Source: Saccharomycodes ludwigii | Taxonomy: Eukaryota; Ascomycota; Saccharomycetes; Saccharomycodales; Saccharomycodaceae | Assembly (NCBI RefSeq): GCF_020623625.1 | Contig: NC_060202.1 | Location: 1,072,501-1,136,500, forward strand | Direction of reading: 5' to 3' | Length of the DNA: 64,000 nt | In this document: positions 31,075 through 41,291 of the stretch, piece after piece | Position numbering within the stretch: the first letter of the stretch is position 1 | How the letters are laid out: every line of letters begins with the position of its first letter | Position numbers and translations under genes: made by a program | The notes under the pieces: model-generated | The model's input: the letters and a program-made list of their open reading frames with translations, nothing else | Databases searched by the model: none | What the model was told of the DNA's origin: nothing

Positions 31075-31608
31075 TCAAATATCTTTGTCAGTATGTGGTA
31101 TTTGTAACCCAACTTTAGCTGCGGTTCTCTTAACGTTTTCTTCTTGGGACATGGTCATACCTGGATTATATCTTTCTAGCAATTGATCGTACTCCGATTG
31201 ATTTTTAACAAAGTCAGCGATTTCATTAAGATGTTTAATTCTGTGACTAATATTAACAGGGGAGTTTTGTGATGATGATGATACTAATAGCTTTTTAAAT
31301 TTTGAGGAAAGTGGACAAAATAACAAGGATTTATCTTTGGCAGGATCAAGTGTTTTTAGAATATCGACTTTTTTGTTGAGTGCAGATAATAATTGGACAT
31401 TTTTCAATTTTAACTTTGGATCTAATGAATTAACAGAATTTTGCCTGACTAAATTTATTCTTTGATAAGTTAGCATGGCAATTTTTTTCTTATTTTCTTC
31501 TTGTAACTGATGGATACGACTTTTTTTGTTTGCATGTACTAAATTTTTCAACAATTTTTTGTAGGACTTTTTTAATTCCGGAATGATATAACTATTAGTT
31601 GCAGACAT
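31075..31608 (-). CDS. FMC1: F1-ATPase assembly protein Fmc1
   Basis: A 177-residue protein; S. cerevisiae Fmc1 has 155. Similarity is strongest at the C-terminus: YDQLLERYNPGMTMSQEENV then KRTAAKVGLQIP, equal in layout to YEELVDRYNPG...VKRTA..VGL of yeast. The N-terminal half is Lys-rich and partly helical (an LYR-like small matrix protein). Fmc1 stabilises the chaperone Atp12 in assembly of the mitochondrial F1 sector, mainly at high temperature. It neighbours SGA1, as YIL098C neighbours YIL099W. A branch-point and 3' splice site lie upstream of the ATG (see the intron entry). Confidence 0.92.
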   Translation of the reverse strand: MSATNSYIIPELKKSYKKLLKNLVHANKKSRIHQLQEENKKKIAMLTYQRINLVRQNSVNSLDPKLKLKNVQLLSALNKKVDILKTLDPAKDKSLLFCPLSSKFKKLLVSSSSQNSPVNISHRIKHLNEIADFVKNQSEYDQLLERYNPGMTMSQEENVKRTAAKVGLQIPHTDKDI

Positions 31609-31684
31609 TGTTCTTTGTTTTTAATAAGTTGCTGGTTGTTTAGCCTTGTCCTTGAAACTTTTAGCCCATTAGCTTTTGAATATG

Positions 31685-31751
31685 CTGGAAAGGAAAAAAA
31701 AACTTATTTTTTGAAAATTGGAATTTATTTTATTTTAGTTTTAGGTTAGTA
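31685..31751 (-). other. Candidate 3' end of a 5'-UTR intron of FMC1
   Basis: On the minus strand a perfect yeast branch box TACTAAC (31751-31745) is followed, 61 nt after the branch A, by a pyrimidine run ending TTTCCTTTCCAG (CAG at 31687-31685). The exon would then run to the FMC1 ATG at 31608. A possible 5' site GTAAGT lies farther upstream (ACTTAC on the plus strand near 32250); no GTATGT is seen. The 3' half is convincing; the donor is uncertain. Confidence 0.5.
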
Positions 31752-32313
31752 TTGTAATTTTTTATTTTTTTTTTTTTTGCAGATAATAACACAGATTATA
31801 ATTATATGGTGTAGTTCCGATAAAAGAATTATGCGAACATTGTATGTACTAGATTATCGGACAAAAAAGTGGAAAAAGTTTTTTTTTTTTTTTAGCTTAT
31901 GAGATTTGATTACCGATTCTCGGAAACGAAGCGACTGCCATTTGACGCGTGCCATTTAAAATAATGAGATACAAATCAAAAGCTACTTTACTACCAAAGA
32001 CCAACATCGGATCCGGAAAACAATGCAGATACGTAATTTTTATACTGTAAATAAAAACTTGGTAGTTTTTCATATTAATTAATTAGGTAAAATATATATA
32101 ATATATATATATTTTTTTTTCTTGTTAAAAAAAATAAAAATGAAAACAAAAACAAAAACTGGGATATAGTGATACAATCCCCTTTTCTCCTTTTTTTTTT
32201 CTTCTTCTTTTTATTAAGGTAAAAAGACAATAGTAATAATAAGCAAAAGACTTACATAGAGCGTATCTTTGTAAATGTCATTGTAACACTCTATCCTTAA
32301 TTAGCATTTCTTA

Positions 32314-32334
32314 GTGACTTTCTATTTGATTGGT
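32314..32334. promoter_or_regulatory. R-box and CCAAT-box pair upstream of IDH1
   Basis: GTGAC (32314-32318) is the reverse of the Rtg1-Rtg3 R box GTCAC, and TGATTGGT (32327-32334) is the reverse of the Hap2/3/4/5 consensus ACCAATNA. In S. cerevisiae IDH1 responds to both the retrograde (RTG) and HAP systems. They lie about 400 bp before the ATG. Motifs are short, so this is a proposal. Confidence 0.35.
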
Positions 32335-32726
32335 ACTTGCTTAACCTTTTTTTATTTACTCCTATAATATCAATTTCAATCTTTTTATTACCATTTTCAT
32401 TTCCATTTCCATTCCCATTTCTAATTCCTTTTAATTTTTTTTTTTTTTTTAATTGAATTTAGCTTTATAATCAACCTTATTCTTCCTCTTCTTCTTCTTT
32501 CCTACCCGTATCATATTCCTACTTTCTACTATCCTCTCTTCTTTTTTTCTTTTTTCTTTTCTTCTTGCTTCCAGATATAGTATTTAAAGCATAAGGTTCC
32601 CCCATAAAGAAAAAAAAAAAAAAAAGATTTATCCCCTGTCTTTAATCAATTAAGAAAGGAAAAATAATCCATTCCCCCCACCTCTCCCCATATATATATA
32701 CATATACATATACATAAATCATAACA

Positions 32727-33800
32727 ATGTTAAGAAACTGTTTCATCAAAAGTAGAAGATCATTAGCCACTGCTGCCTTCAAAGAACAATTATTACCAAA
32801 GAAATATGGTGGTCGTTATACGGTTACTTTAATTCCAGGTGACGGTATTGGTCAAGAAATAACTAGCTCAGTTAGGAAGATTTTTTCCTCTGAAAACATC
32901 CCAATTGATTTTGAAGAGATCGACGCTGAAAACAATGTTTCTAAAGCTGTTGAAAGTTTGAAAAGAAACAAGGTTGGTTTAAAAGGTATCTGGCACACTT
33001 CAGCCGACCAATCTGGCCATGGCTCTCTAAATGTTGCATTAAGAAAAGAATTGGATGTCTATGCTAACGTTGCTTTGTTCAAAAGTTTTGATGGTGTTAA
33101 GACCAAGATTCCAAATGTTGACTTAGTTATCATCAGAGAAAACACAGAAGGTGAATACTCTGGTTTGGAACATGAAAGTGTTCCAGGTGTCGTTGAATCT
33201 TTGAGAATCGTTACTAGAGCCAAATCCGAGAGAGTTGCTAGATTTGCCTTTGATTTTGCTGTTAAAAACAACAGAAAATCTGTCACTGCTGTTCACAAAG
33301 CCAATATTATGAAATTGGGTGACGGTTTGTTTAAGAATACAGTTGCTGAAGTTGGTGCTGCCGAGTATCCAGAAATCGAATCCAAAAGTATAATTGTTGA
33401 TAACGCATCCATGCAAGCAGTTGCCAAACCACATCAATTTGATATTTTAGTTACACCAAATATGTACGGTGCTATCTTAGGAAATATTGGTTCTGCTTTA
33501 GTTGGTTCTCCAGGGTTAGTTCCAGGTGCCAACTTTGGTAGAGAATATGCTGTTTTTGAACCTGGTTCTAGACATGTTGGTTTAGATATTGGTGGTAAAG
33601 ACATTGCTAATCCAACTGCTATGATTTTATCTTCTGCTTTAATGTTAAGACATTTAGGCTTGAACGAATATGCTGACAGAATTTCTAGAGCTACTCGTGA
33701 AGTTATTGCTGAAGGTAAGAAGACTACTAGAGATATTGGTGGTTCTTCTAAAACTTCAGAATTTACTGAAGCCATTATTGAGAAGTTAAAAACTTATTAG
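32727..33800 (+). CDS. IDH1: NAD+-isocitrate dehydrogenase, regulatory subunit 1
   Basis: A 357-residue mitochondrial enzyme subunit; S. cerevisiae Idh1 has 360. The N-terminus (MLRNCFIKSRRSLATAAF) is a clear presequence. The isopropylmalate/isocitrate dehydrogenase fold follows: [66 protein letters not shown] and GLDIGGKDIANPTAM. It forms the Idh1-Idh2 octamer of the TCA cycle. Idh1 is the AMP-binding regulatory partner; TPNMYG and GNIGSALVG are Idh1-like where catalytic subunits read PNLYGDI and SDLCAG. Codon use is restricted, suggesting high expression. It lies near GPI15 and BDP1 as in YNL037C-YNL039W. Confidence 0.96.
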   Translation: MLRNCFIKSRRSLATAAFKEQLLPKKYGGRYTVTLIPGDGIGQEITSSVRKIFSSENIPIDFEEIDAENNVSKAVESLKRNKVGLKGIWHTSADQSGHGSLNVALRKELDVYANVALFKSFDGVKTKIPNVDLVIIRENTEGEYSGLEHESVPGVVESLRIVTRAKSERVARFAFDFAVKNNRKSVTAVHKANIMKLGDGLFKNTVAEVGAAEYPEIESKSIIVDNASMQAVAKPHQFDILVTPNMYGAILGNIGSALVGSPGLVPGANFGREYAVFEPGSRHVGLDIGGKDIANPTAMILSSALMLRHLGLNEYADRISRATREVIAEGKKTTRDIGGSSKTSEFTEAIIEKLKTY

Positions 33801-34562
33801 ACTAACTTGCCTTTATATGTAAAAAAAAAAAAAGAAAAGGAGAAAGAAGGGAATAAAAAAAAAAGTAATGAATGCGAATTAGCCTCCTCTTCTATGATTT
33901 ATAATATATTTTTTTTTTTTATGATCAGCTATACTACTTTATAACGCCAAAAAAAAAAAAAAAAAAAAAAAAAAAATAAATTCAATTAAATTCAATTAAA
34001 TTAAATGTTTATGTGAAACAGAAATACTGAGAAAAAGCAAAACGACGAAAAGGTTGCTTTTTATTTTCTTTTTTGTATATACTTAAGTATTATTTTTTCT
34101 CATTTTTTTTTTTTAAATATATTCTAATTTGTTATTAATGCTGTTGATGGTTGATGACCTCTGCCTTTTTTTTTTTTTTTTTTTTTTTTTTGTTTGTTCT
34201 AAAAGCTTGAAAATTAAATAAAAAAGACAACGAAACCGATGTTGACTCGGACCTCCTGATACTTTCTTTCCGGTTTTATTTTAACTAGATAGTAACTATC
34301 CGTGCCGTACAAAAGTACCATATAAAAGAACCTTCTTTTTTACATTTAACAGAAAAAAAATAAAAAAAAGAGGAGAAAAGCTTGACTAGCAAAATTAATA
34401 CGGAGTGTCCCCCATTCTTATCCCTTTATTGCGTGTTTTCCCATTACTCATAATTACATACCTACATATATAATATATATATATTATTTAGCAACTTTAT
34501 CAAAAAATAACCATCCCCCCCCCTTTCAAAACAACAACAAAAACTGTACCTTTGGTTGAAAA
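33801..34562. other. Intergenic region IDH1-FYV10
   Basis: IDH1 3' flank and FYV10 promoter. It contains A28 (33949-33976), T26 (34166-34191), TGACTC at 34246-34251 (a partial Gcn4 core) and a run of nine C at 34515-34523 about 40 bases before the FYV10 start. No gene. Confidence 0.6.
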
Positions 34563-36104
34563 ATGACTAACCCAAATACTGAAAACCAAAATAATGTCAA
34601 GACCAACAAAAACAAAATAGCCAGGATTGACGTTGATGGGTTATTAAAATTAAACAAAGACATGCTATCCCCCTTGATTCAAGAAACTGACACTATCTTA
34701 CAGCATTTAAGATCCAAATTAAATAAAGATCAAAAGCTCTTGGCCACTTTGATCAACCAAGTTAATCAACTTCTATCCCAATCTGGAGCAATTAACCCTG
34801 ACGTCCTAGAACATTGTAAGAAAATTAACAAGTTGATAATAATTTTGGAAAATAGACTGAAAAAATATACTCAAGATTATAAAAACACTGTTAGTGAGCT
34901 AAGAACTATTTTAGATTTTTTCCGCAGATTAGAAACTGCACAAAAAAACGCAAATCTTCCTAAAATGTACCAATGGATTGGTGATTATACAACTTACCTA
35001 TGTGTCGAGAATTTAATTAAAAAAAATATAATTGATGTGGATGATCCCATTATTGAAGAATTGAATGTTGAGCCAAGGTTCCCATTAAAACATTTGTTAA
35101 AGACTGGTGTTTTGCGCGAGTTTCAAACTATTTCCTCAAAACTTATAAATGATCACGATCCAGATCCGCTATTGCAGTATTTGAAGCGCGAAAATGTTAA
35201 TAATGATGAGCCTGTTGTTATTGAATGTAAAAACTTAAAGTTTATCCAATATATTTTACAAAATAAATCCAAGGATGCTATTGAATACTATAGAACTAAT
35301 ATAAGTGATTATGCTGAAAATTATTTGGAGGAAACTAGAATTTCATCTTCCCTCTTTCTTTATATTAATAGCAACCGCAATCTTTTTGATAATTTTCCCA
35401 TTAGCGAAAACGACAAGCAAAGTATTCAGCTGTACAGAGACCTTTTCCATTCTGATGATGTCTCTATGCTTGATTTATCATTGCAGCCAAACAACACAAT
35501 GATATCAGCATTAACTCAAGTAACACCTAACAACAGCATTTACAATACAGATGATTCCTTTAAAGCCTTAATTGAAGCTTCAAATGATTCCAAATGGATT
35601 CATTTGCACCAGATGTTTAAAAAATTATATTTTAATAGATCGTACTTGTCTTCGGATGACACTTTTTTGAAGTTTGTAACTATCGGCATTTCATCCATGA
35701 AAACAAAATCGTGTACCGAATCTTATGATATTACAAACGAATTAAGAAAATATATAATCACCAATTATAATGATACAGATGATGAAACAAATAAAAAGGC
35801 ACTAGAAAAATACGTATTGAATAATGTTTTGACTGTTGATTGTCCCACTTGTTCACCCGAAATCCGTAAAATAGATACTAATCTTCCATACAGCCTGAAG
35901 ACTGCCACCGAGTTATTTGATAACCCTGTAGTTTTGCCAAGTGGACTTGTATATGATAAACAAAAGTTAATCGCTTTGACCAAAATACTAAATGAACGTG
36001 GCCTAGTTAACACCGATGATGGTGCTCTGAATAATGTTGTTTATGATCCCCTAGCCGAGCAAACTGTTCTGATTTCACAGCTAAAAACGATATATCCATT
36101 ATAA
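34563..36104 (+). CDS. FYV10: Gid9/Fyv10, RING-like subunit of the GID ubiquitin ligase
   Basis: A 513-residue protein; S. cerevisiae Fyv10 has 516. Order: N-terminal helices (LSPLIQETDTILQHLRSKL), LisH/CTLH region at about 155-270 (YLCVENLIKKNIID, VLREFQTISSKLINDHDPDP, AIEYYRTNI), a CRA-like helical part, and a degenerate RING (from about 420: LTVDCPTC, then NPVVLPSGLVYDKQKL). The GID complex polyubiquitinates gluconeogenic enzymes with Pro N-degrons when glucose returns; Gid9 pairs with Gid2 as the E3 core. The RING lacks full zinc-ligand sets, as in yeast Gid9. It neighbours FMC1 and BMT5 as in YIL096C-YIL098C, with IDH1 inserted. Confidence 0.92.
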   Translation: MTNPNTENQNNVKTNKNKIARIDVDGLLKLNKDMLSPLIQETDTILQHLRSKLNKDQKLLATLINQVNQLLSQSGAINPDVLEHCKKINKLIIILENRLKKYTQDYKNTVSELRTILDFFRRLETAQKNANLPKMYQWIGDYTTYLCVENLIKKNIIDVDDPIIEELNVEPRFPLKHLLKTGVLREFQTISSKLINDHDPDPLLQYLKRENVNNDEPVVIECKNLKFIQYILQNKSKDAIEYYRTNISDYAENYLEETRISSSLFLYINSNRNLFDNFPISENDKQSIQLYRDLFHSDDVSMLDLSLQPNNTMISALTQVTPNNSIYNTDDSFKALIEASNDSKWIHLHQMFKKLYFNRSYLSSDDTFLKFVTIGISSMKTKSCTESYDITNELRKYIITNYNDTDDETNKKALEKYVLNNVLTVDCPTCSPEIRKIDTNLPYSLKTATELFDNPVVLPSGLVYDKQKLIALTKILNERGLVNTDDGALNNVVYDPLAEQTVLISQLKTIYPL

Positions 36105-36276
36105 TTATTATTTTACTTTCCACACCTTCTCCATCAATTAGAGCTTAACTAATTATTTTTCATATATGTACGAATACAGAATAATATTATATATACTCTA
36201 TAGAATTTGTTTGCTACCTTTTTTGATGTTAACCCCCTTTCCCTCTTTTTTTTTTTTTTTTTTAGCAGTTTCTCTA

Positions 36277-37257
36277 TCACTGTTGGTTTTTGTCTTTTTT
36301 TTTTTGTTCAAAAATGTAAATTCTTGCACTTCTTTCTTGGGCGGGTTTAGTCGTAGTCATTTCACTATTAGTCCTTTTGTGCTTATACCCAGGATAATGA
36401 TCCCATTGAAACTTGTTGGATCTTTCCACTTTCCAATCACCGTTTTGTTTACCTAGGAGCTTAATTTGCCAAGAATCATACGGTTCACCGCAAAATAATG
36501 AGACAATAACCTTCCCTATGATATCAGTATTGTGATTACTAGTGGAGGGGCCAGTTAAAGAACTCGTTAAATAGCCCGCCAAACAAGTGCTTTGTTTTTT
36601 GGTATTGACCAATTTATAAAACTCTAAACAGTTTTGGAAAAATCGGGACATTAAAATTTGATGTTCATAGATATTACGTTCTTGATCTTTAATACCTTTA
36701 CCATTGTGTGGGAAATTGAACATTATGTAGTCTATTTTTTTATCATCAAATGAAGGAACTATTTTATTCCAAGTTGTTCTTTTGGATAATTTAAATGATT
36801 TAATTAATTGTGTAACATCTATTTGAAAAAAAATAGGAATATTCAATTGTGTTAGAAAGCAATAATTTTCTTGGAAACTATTTGGATACTTTAAAGTTAG
36901 TTCTTTAACACCACTATCATAACTTGTTACAATCAAATTTTCGGCCTTTATATATTTGTTTACAATTAATGATTTGGCAAATGAAAAATCACCTTCACCT
37001 ACTAGCATGACTGTAGAATCTTCATTATCAAACGGTATGAATTTGTCTTTAACGGTTAAAGATGCTGATTTTTTAGGTAAGTTTGATGTCGAAATGATTT
37101 TGTCTGTGTTCTTATCTTTGGTTTGACTTTTGTTACCAGTTGTGTTGATATGTTTACTGTTATGATTATTGGTTGTTTTCTTTTCCAAATACTGGTAATT
37201 TAATAGTTGATGCTTTAAACCTTTACCATTTTTCTTTCCCTTTAACTTTCGAGCCAT
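36277..37257 (-). CDS. BMT5: 25S rRNA m3U methyltransferase Bmt5
   Basis: A 326-residue protein of the DUF2431/Rossmann-like family; S. cerevisiae Bmt5 has 336. A basic N-terminus (MARKLKGKKNGKGLKHQLL) suits nucleolar targeting. The SAM motif is MLVGEGDFSFAKSL near 84-97, with VTSYDSG following; MFNFPHNGKG near 178 is the family's second motif, and YPGYKHKRT lies near the C-terminus. It makes N3-methyluridine at U2634 in helix 81 of 25S rRNA. It is convergent with FYV10, equal to YIL096C/YIL097W. Confidence 0.93.
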   Translation of the reverse strand: MARKLKGKKNGKGLKHQLLNYQYLEKKTTNNHNSKHINTTGNKSQTKDKNTDKIISTSNLPKKSASLTVKDKFIPFDNEDSTVMLVGEGDFSFAKSLIVNKYIKAENLIVTSYDSGVKELTLKYPNSFQENYCFLTQLNIPIFFQIDVTQLIKSFKLSKRTTWNKIVPSFDDKKIDYIMFNFPHNGKGIKDQERNIYEHQILMSRFFQNCLEFYKLVNTKKQSTCLAGYLTSSLTGPSTSNHNTDIIGKVIVSLFCGEPYDSWQIKLLGKQNGDWKVERSNKFQWDHYPGYKHKRTNSEMTTTKPAQERSARIYIFEQKKKDKNQQ

Positions 37258-37567
37258 ATTCTTAGAGGAATATATATATTTAGGTATAAATAATTATATT
37301 AAATCGATGTAGCTGGTCGTTTTTTCTCCTTTAGATTTATTTTATTTTATTCTATATTTGGGTTGAAAAGATAAAGTGCATTAAATATTAATCATAGAAT
37401 GAAGAAAAAAAAAAATAATAAAAAGAAAAGATGAAACAAATCAAAATTATACGCGCTTGGTGACATCGGTATTATTCAATAATATTTATAGAGTAAATTT
37501 TCTCAAGATTTCCTTTTTTTTTGTAATTTTTAATTTTTAATTTTTAATTCTTCCTCTATAATGGATA

Positions 37568-38101
37568 TCAGGCACCATGGGAACTTGACCTACCAAAATG
37601 GGTATGACATATGTTGTATATTTCTATTAAATCTTTTAATCGAGGCATAGTATTTTTGAATAAAGTTGTTGTGTTATTGCAACGGTCTTTTCTAATTACA
37701 ACTAGCATATGAACTACTCTGCAGGATTTAACAAAAACTTCATTAATCACAATATTTATAATGTCTTGTTTGGCAATAAACAGTGAATTAGTATTTATAT
37801 AAGGAATTTTATATTTTTCATACAAAATACCATGGCTTGGATAAATAGATAAACGTTCTCCAAAGTTTAGATTTAATTTGAAAATAATCAAATCGATTGC
37901 TATTATTATTAACAATTTTATGTAGTTATTGTAATGAACATCCAATTTATTAAAAAAAATTGAGGGCGAAATAAATCCCATGAGTATAGTAAATATTATT
38001 ATATAAAAAAAACTTTTGGCTATGCCTTTTGACTTGGGCACAACTGATATTTCAACGTTTCCTTTGAAATTTTTTATATCTAAAACATAATTTGTATACA
38101 T
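37568..38101 (-). CDS. GPI15: Gpi15 (PIG-H), subunit of GPI-GlcNAc transferase
   Basis: A 177-residue protein with two hydrophobic segments at about 29-47 and 60-76 and a cytosolic C-terminal PIG-H domain: FIAKQDIINIVINEVF near 108-123, followed by the segment VVHMLVVIRK and LIEIYN. It is a subunit of the complex that moves GlcNAc from UDP-GlcNAc to phosphatidylinositol on the ER, the first step of GPI-anchor synthesis. S. cerevisiae Gpi15 has 229 residues. Neighbourhood with BDP1 and IDH1 equals YNL037C-YNL039W. Confidence 0.88.
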   Translation of the reverse strand: MYTNYVLDIKNFKGNVEISVVPKSKGIAKSFFYIIIFTILMGFISPSIFFNKLDVHYNNYIKLLIIIAIDLIIFKLNLNFGERLSIYPSHGILYEKYKIPYINTNSLFIAKQDIINIVINEVFVKSCRVVHMLVVIRKDRCNNTTTLFKNTMPRLKDLIEIYNICHTHFGRSSSHGA

Positions 38102-38193
38102 AGTTCCAGTGTATTTTTACTAACTGTTGTAGAGTATATTGAATAGTCAATTAGTTTTAATGTGTCTTTTTTTATTATTATTAAAAAAGTATG

Positions 38194-38226
<33 letters not shown>

Positions 38227-38365
38227 ACTAATTTTATAATAGCATGTATTCACTTTATGTTATTGTATGTATCTTTTTTTTTTTCTTAACTCAAAGGCAT
38301 ATTTAAAACAAAAAAAAAAAGTTTTATTTATTCCATTCGTGTTCATTTGGTCTCGCTTTTTTTAT

Positions 38366-39205
38366 TTAATTTTTTTTTTTTTTTAATGGTGATTTTGTGA
38401 AAAATTGCGAAACATCAACGGATCTTTTCCTATGGTTACGAGGGCTACTTGAAGAAGAGGAAGGTGTAGATCTAATAGATGAACTGTCATTTTCTACTTT
38501 AACTATTAGCCCCTTGTTATCGTTTTTAACGTTACCTACAGACTTAGTAACAGGATAACATTCATACAGCTCATCATCAAATTTAGGCTCATGTAATTCA
38601 CCCTTTTTAAACCAGGATTCCCAATTCTGAGATCCAGGTTCAATGATAACTGGCATTCGCAAATGCAACCATTCTAAATTTTTGGGAGCCGGCGATGTTA
38701 CTATGGTAAAACTGTATGATTTTTCACCACTTTTCTTTTCATGAATTTCGTATAATCCAGCAACAAACATAATTTTCTCGTCCTTTCTTCTAACATAGTA
38801 TGGTTGCTTAGTCAATTGGTGCCATTCATAATATCCGCTCATAGGAACAGCACAGTAATAGTTTTTTGATTTTGTTGTTTTCCATATTTTTGAACTGTTC
38901 AAACTTTCTATTCTTGCATTAAATGTATTATATTTTACAGGGGTTTCACTCCAAGCTGGTATTAACCCCCATCTCATGAGTAAAATTTCATTGGTATGTT
39001 CTAATAGGATGGGACAGCATTTCGTTGGTGCAATGTTATATGATTTGGTGTTATACTTGGTAGCTATCTCAAGATCATTATATCCTTTATCCTTTTTAGA
39101 ATCATCATCAATTTTTGGTAGGCTTGGTTCATTTAATGATTTGTATTTGGATATTTGCTGAGGTAATTGATCAACATTGTATGATAAAGCATATCTCCCG
39201 CACAT
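38366..39205 (-). CDS. YMR114C: SRAP-domain DNA-protein crosslinking repair protein (HMCES/YedK family)
   Basis: I start at 39205 so the protein begins MCGRY (279 residues). Family enzymes need Cys2 exposed after Met removal, and a longer in-frame start at 39247 would bury it behind a poly-Lys run coded by a homopolymer tract. Catalytic residues are visible: Cys2, Asn96 (TFNARIES), Glu127 (SGYYEWH) and His181 (LHLRMPVI). SRAP proteins trap abasic sites in single-stranded DNA as a stable thiazolidine crosslink, protecting forks. The disordered tail ends SVDVSQFFTKSPLKKKKN, which resembles a PCNA-binding PIP box plus basic residues. Orthologue of S. cerevisiae YMR114C, which is not in the XIV/IX blocks. 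Confidence 0.92.
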   Translation of the reverse strand: MCGRYALSYNVDQLPQQISKYKSLNEPSLPKIDDDSKKDKGYNDLEIATKYNTKSYNIAPTKCCPILLEHTNEILLMRWGLIPAWSETPVKYNTFNARIESLNSSKIWKTTKSKNYYCAVPMSGYYEWHQLTKQPYYVRRKDEKIMFVAGLYEIHEKKSGEKSYSFTIVTSPAPKNLEWLHLRMPVIIEPGSQNWESWFKKGELHEPKFDDELYECYPVTKSVGNVKNDNKGLIVKVENDSSSIRSTPSSSSSSPRNHRKRSVDVSQFFTKSPLKKKKN

Positions 39206-39436
39206 CCTTTTTTTTTTTTTTTTTTTTGTAGGTCTTTTTTCAGTCAATTATTTTATTTTTATGATTTGTTTCTGCGTACAACACAAATAGATTGAAATTT
39301 AGAATAAACTGATAGTGTTTTAATTAATGAATTAGCCTTATAAATTATATTGCTGAAATACACTTTAGGGGTATTAAGATAGCTAAAGACTTCCTTATCA
39401 AAAAAAAAAAAAGAAAGAAAGAAAAAAAGAGGGGAC

Positions 39437-39467
<31 letters not shown>

Positions 39468-39728
39468 TGAATGAATTGAATAAATAAATAAATAAATAGT
39501 GCAAAGTGGCTGTAGAAGGAAAATAAAGTAGCTCTTTTATTTTTATGTTTGTTATCAAATGTCAGAAATCAACTTTTACAAGATGATTCAACCTCAATGA
39601 TTGAAATCTAATTAAAACTTTTATTTTTTTGATAAAGCAAAAAATAATTAAATTTTATAGAATTCTTAAACAAACGTCAAAAAAATAAAAATAAAAAAAA
39701 AAAAAATTCATTTGGTCAATGCCTTACC
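39206..39728. other. Intergenic region SRAP gene-BDP1
   Basis: SRAP promoter and BDP1 3' flank. It contains T21 (39208-39228) immediately beside the start codon of the SRAP gene, A26 (39442-39467) and an (AAAT)n run near 39480. No gene. Confidence 0.6.
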
Positions 39729-41241
39729 CTATTTATCTTTTTTTATACCATCAATGGTTCCTAAAATAACTTCCTTTTTACGATATTTTTTTAACTCCTT
39801 TTGTCTTAAACCGCCAGCAACCTTACGATCAATAGCAGGTATAGTATTCGTCATAATACCGCCTCCCATGGTTGGTCCAGAAGCCTTATTCGCTTGATCC
39901 TCTTTCACTTTTTCAGAATCATCACCATCGTAATCAAACTTGCCAATATGTTTTTCTGATATAACTCCACTTTCTTTTTGTTGATCTTCTATTCTAGCAC
40001 TCTCCTTTGAAATACGAATTTGATTCATGTGTTCCTCGTGTGCCTTCCTCATATCTTCAATTTTCTTATTGAATTCATCTATTGTATCGAATTCTTTACG
40101 AATGGATACACAATATGATGTAAAGTCAGGCGGTATCTTTCTTCGTAGTACTAGCTCTATAAGCACAGGGCTTCTCTTTTCTTCCAAGGAAAACTTACTC
40201 TTTATTTGTTTTCTTGTTCTATATGGGAACATTTGAGCTATCAAGTTGAAATCGGTACCCCACATAGACAAAGCTTTATACAATGTTAATTCTTCTTTTT
40301 CAGTCCAAGCATCTGTTATTTGTCTTTTGGAATAAGAAGCGCTATTGTATAAATTTTCAAATGGGTTTTCATCTTGCCTTTCCTTATGCATATTAACCAA
40401 GTTGGCATTTGCGTGTCTATCCACGAGTGTGGAATCTTCATCAACAGCGATTTCACCATCTTGGTTAACTCGCAACTGTAAAGTATTTTGCTGTTGCTGT
40501 TGAGGTTGGTAATGTTGAGCAACCTCTAATTCTTCAGCTTCTAACTTTTCCTGCTTCTTTTTACGTTCCTCTAATTCTCTTTCATCCTCCTCATAAGTTA
40601 GCAACATCAATGGTTTAAATTCATTTTTAGCTAGTTTTCTTAAATTCCTGTTTTTTTTACGCTCTTCCAATTTCTTCTTTTCTGCAGCTACTGAAATATG
40701 GTAATTCTCACTAATCAAGCCAATAGGCAAAACAGGCTTACATAGGTCAGCCATAGTAAAAGTATTAATATCAATTTCATATTTTACGCTTTCTTCTTCA
40801 GTTAAGCCGTCGGGTATATCACCTAGTTTGGAAACAACATAGTTTAATTTACCTTTATCCTCCTTCTCCATTTTATCAGGAACAGCATCAAAATTAACAT
40901 CATCTGGCGAGGATTCCCTAGATTTAGGTCTACTAATCACGCTAATTCGATTTGCAGGTCTAATTTTCATAGCTTTGGTGGAAGATGTGGCATTGGAACT
41001 ATTAGAACTTAATCTGCGTCTTTTCATCGCCTTTAATTTTCTATCATTATTAGTTACAAGGTGTGATTTCTGTTTTAAGCTCACAAGTCTTCTTTGATCT
41101 TGACCTGTTGATGTAGAAAGTGCAATGGATGGTTTTCTTTTACAAGAAATGGAATCTAATCTCACGCTGCCACGCCTTTTAGCAGTACTTCCTAACGATG
41201 AAACATCGGGCATCAAATTGGTAACACTGGTGATGGCTTCT

Positions 41242-41291
<50 letters not shown>

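Larger units (their letters stand above)
31609..32726. other. Divergent region FMC1/IDH1
   Basis: The longest gene-free stretch in the window (1.1 kb). It holds the FMC1 leader with the candidate intron, ACGCGT at 31945-31950, CGGATCCG near 32009, a GTGAC R-box-like pentamer (32314-32318) 8 bases before a CCAAT-type element (32327-32334), a TTCCAT repeat (about 32391-32422), and T/C-rich sequence up to IDH1. No tRNA or protein gene found. Confidence 0.6.

Noticed and set aside
38118-38132. TACTAAC followed by TAG on the plus strand near GPI15
   Set aside because: Both adjacent genes are on the minus strand, the AG is only 8 bases from the branch box and there is no reading frame to splice.
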